From Campylobacter sp. (GTDB lineage: Bacteria; Campylobacterota; Campylobacteria; Campylobacterales; Campylobacteraceae), in contig JAJQAF010000105.1 of the NCBI GenBank assembly GCA_021203945.1, positions 1 to 6,043 on the forward strand: a stretch of 6,043 nt of DNA. The letters run 5' to 3'. This document shows positions 5,899-6,043 of the stretch, piece by piece. A model generated the notes under the pieces. It saw nothing but the letters and a program-made list of their open reading frames with translations. It made no database searches and had not been told where the DNA came from. A program made the translations under genes and the position numbers. Positions within the stretch are counted from its first letter, which is position 1. Each line of letters opens with the position of its first letter.

Positions 5899-5943
5899 AT
5901 AAATTTAACTAAATAATATTTTTTATTATTTAGTTTAATTTAT
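5899..5943. repeat. Long AT-rich inverted repeat upstream of dps
   Basis: Two 20-base arms (5899-5918 and 5924-5943) match at 19 of 20 positions around a five-T centre, with a perfect 12-bp inner part (AACTAAATAATA). It lies between the dps -10 box and a plus-strand TATAAT, about equally far from each. Reasonable roles are an operator for an iron or peroxide regulator or a cruciform-forming element. It is not a normal terminator, lacking GC pairs and a trailing T-run. Confidence 0.6.
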
Positions 5944-5967
5944 CTAGTATTATTTATTTATGTTAAA

Positions 5968-5973
5968 TATAAT
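5968..5973 (+). promoter_or_regulatory. Possible divergent promoter, -10 box, for a gene beyond the right edge
   Basis: TATAAT on the plus strand (context TTAAATATAATTTGG) follows T- and A-rich DNA. No open frame with a ribosome-binding site appears before the window ends, so a target gene or RNA would lie mostly outside. TATAAT by chance is not unlikely in DNA of this composition. Confidence 0.35.
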
Positions 5974-5980
5974 TTGGCTC

Positions 5981-6007
5981 TATCTAAATTTTGCATTGAT
6001 TTAGATG
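5981..6007. other. Hairpin in the non-coding right end
   Basis: ATCTAAAT (5982-5989) and its exact reverse complement (5999-6006) can pair, with flanking T-G wobbles on the plus strand leaving a 7-base loop. It would start at the predicted transcription start of the plus-strand promoter. No T-run follows on either strand. The remaining bases up to 6043 show no gene I can support. Confidence 0.35.
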
Positions 6008-6043
6008 TTACTTTAGACAAGAAGCATTGTCGTTGCTATGCCT

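Noticed and set aside
6008..6043. Possible C-terminal tail of a minus-strand gene entering from the right edge (two frames are open to stops near 6010-6016).
   Set aside because: Fewer than 12 codons are visible in each frame, so neither can be told from chance.

Overview
The window looks like an ordinary chromosomal stretch of a Campylobacter species (Campylobacterota). The main reasons are a major outer membrane porin whose mature N-terminus begins TPLEEAIKNVD, as in the Campylobacter MOMP/PorA family, a fused ResB-CcsA cytochrome c biogenesis protein, a NapA-like Dps, AT-rich intergenic DNA and promoters made of a strong TATAAT box with T-rich upstream DNA. The species cannot be fixed from the window. 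All six genes I support lie on the minus strand, so transcription runs from high to low coordinates.

Right to left: (1) 5848-6043 is non-coding and holds the dps promoter, a long AT-rich inverted repeat and a possible plus-strand promoter leaving the window. (2) dps (5413-5847) encodes a ferritin-like iron-storage and DNA-protection protein and is followed by a hairpin. (3) 4725-5318 encodes a conserved protein of unknown function behind a good candidate sigma-28 (FliA) promoter, which suggests co-expression with late flagellar genes. (4) 4160-4594 encodes a small unassigned lipoprotein. (5) 3943-4159 is non-coding and holds a strong terminator, a possible short RNA, an 11-bp-phased direct repeat and the porin promoter. 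(6) 2749-3942 is the MOMP-type porin, closed by a textbook terminator. (7) 2095-2652 is a periplasmic monohaem cytochrome c, followed 27 bases later by ccsBA (1-2067, truncated by the window edge), which exports haem and attaches it to cytochromes c. These two very probably form an operon coupling a cytochrome to its own maturation system.

The window shows no mobile element, CRISPR array, tRNA, rRNA or defence island, and I do not see a new multi-gene system. The most interesting signals are regulatory: a candidate cytochrome c promoter built into the hairpin that terminates the porin transcript; a possible roughly 60-nt RNA upstream of the porin with 11 bases complementary to the porin ribosome-binding site; a long inverted repeat between dps and a possible divergent promoter; and the sigma-28 promoter of the unknown gene. 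All of these are predictions from sequence alone.
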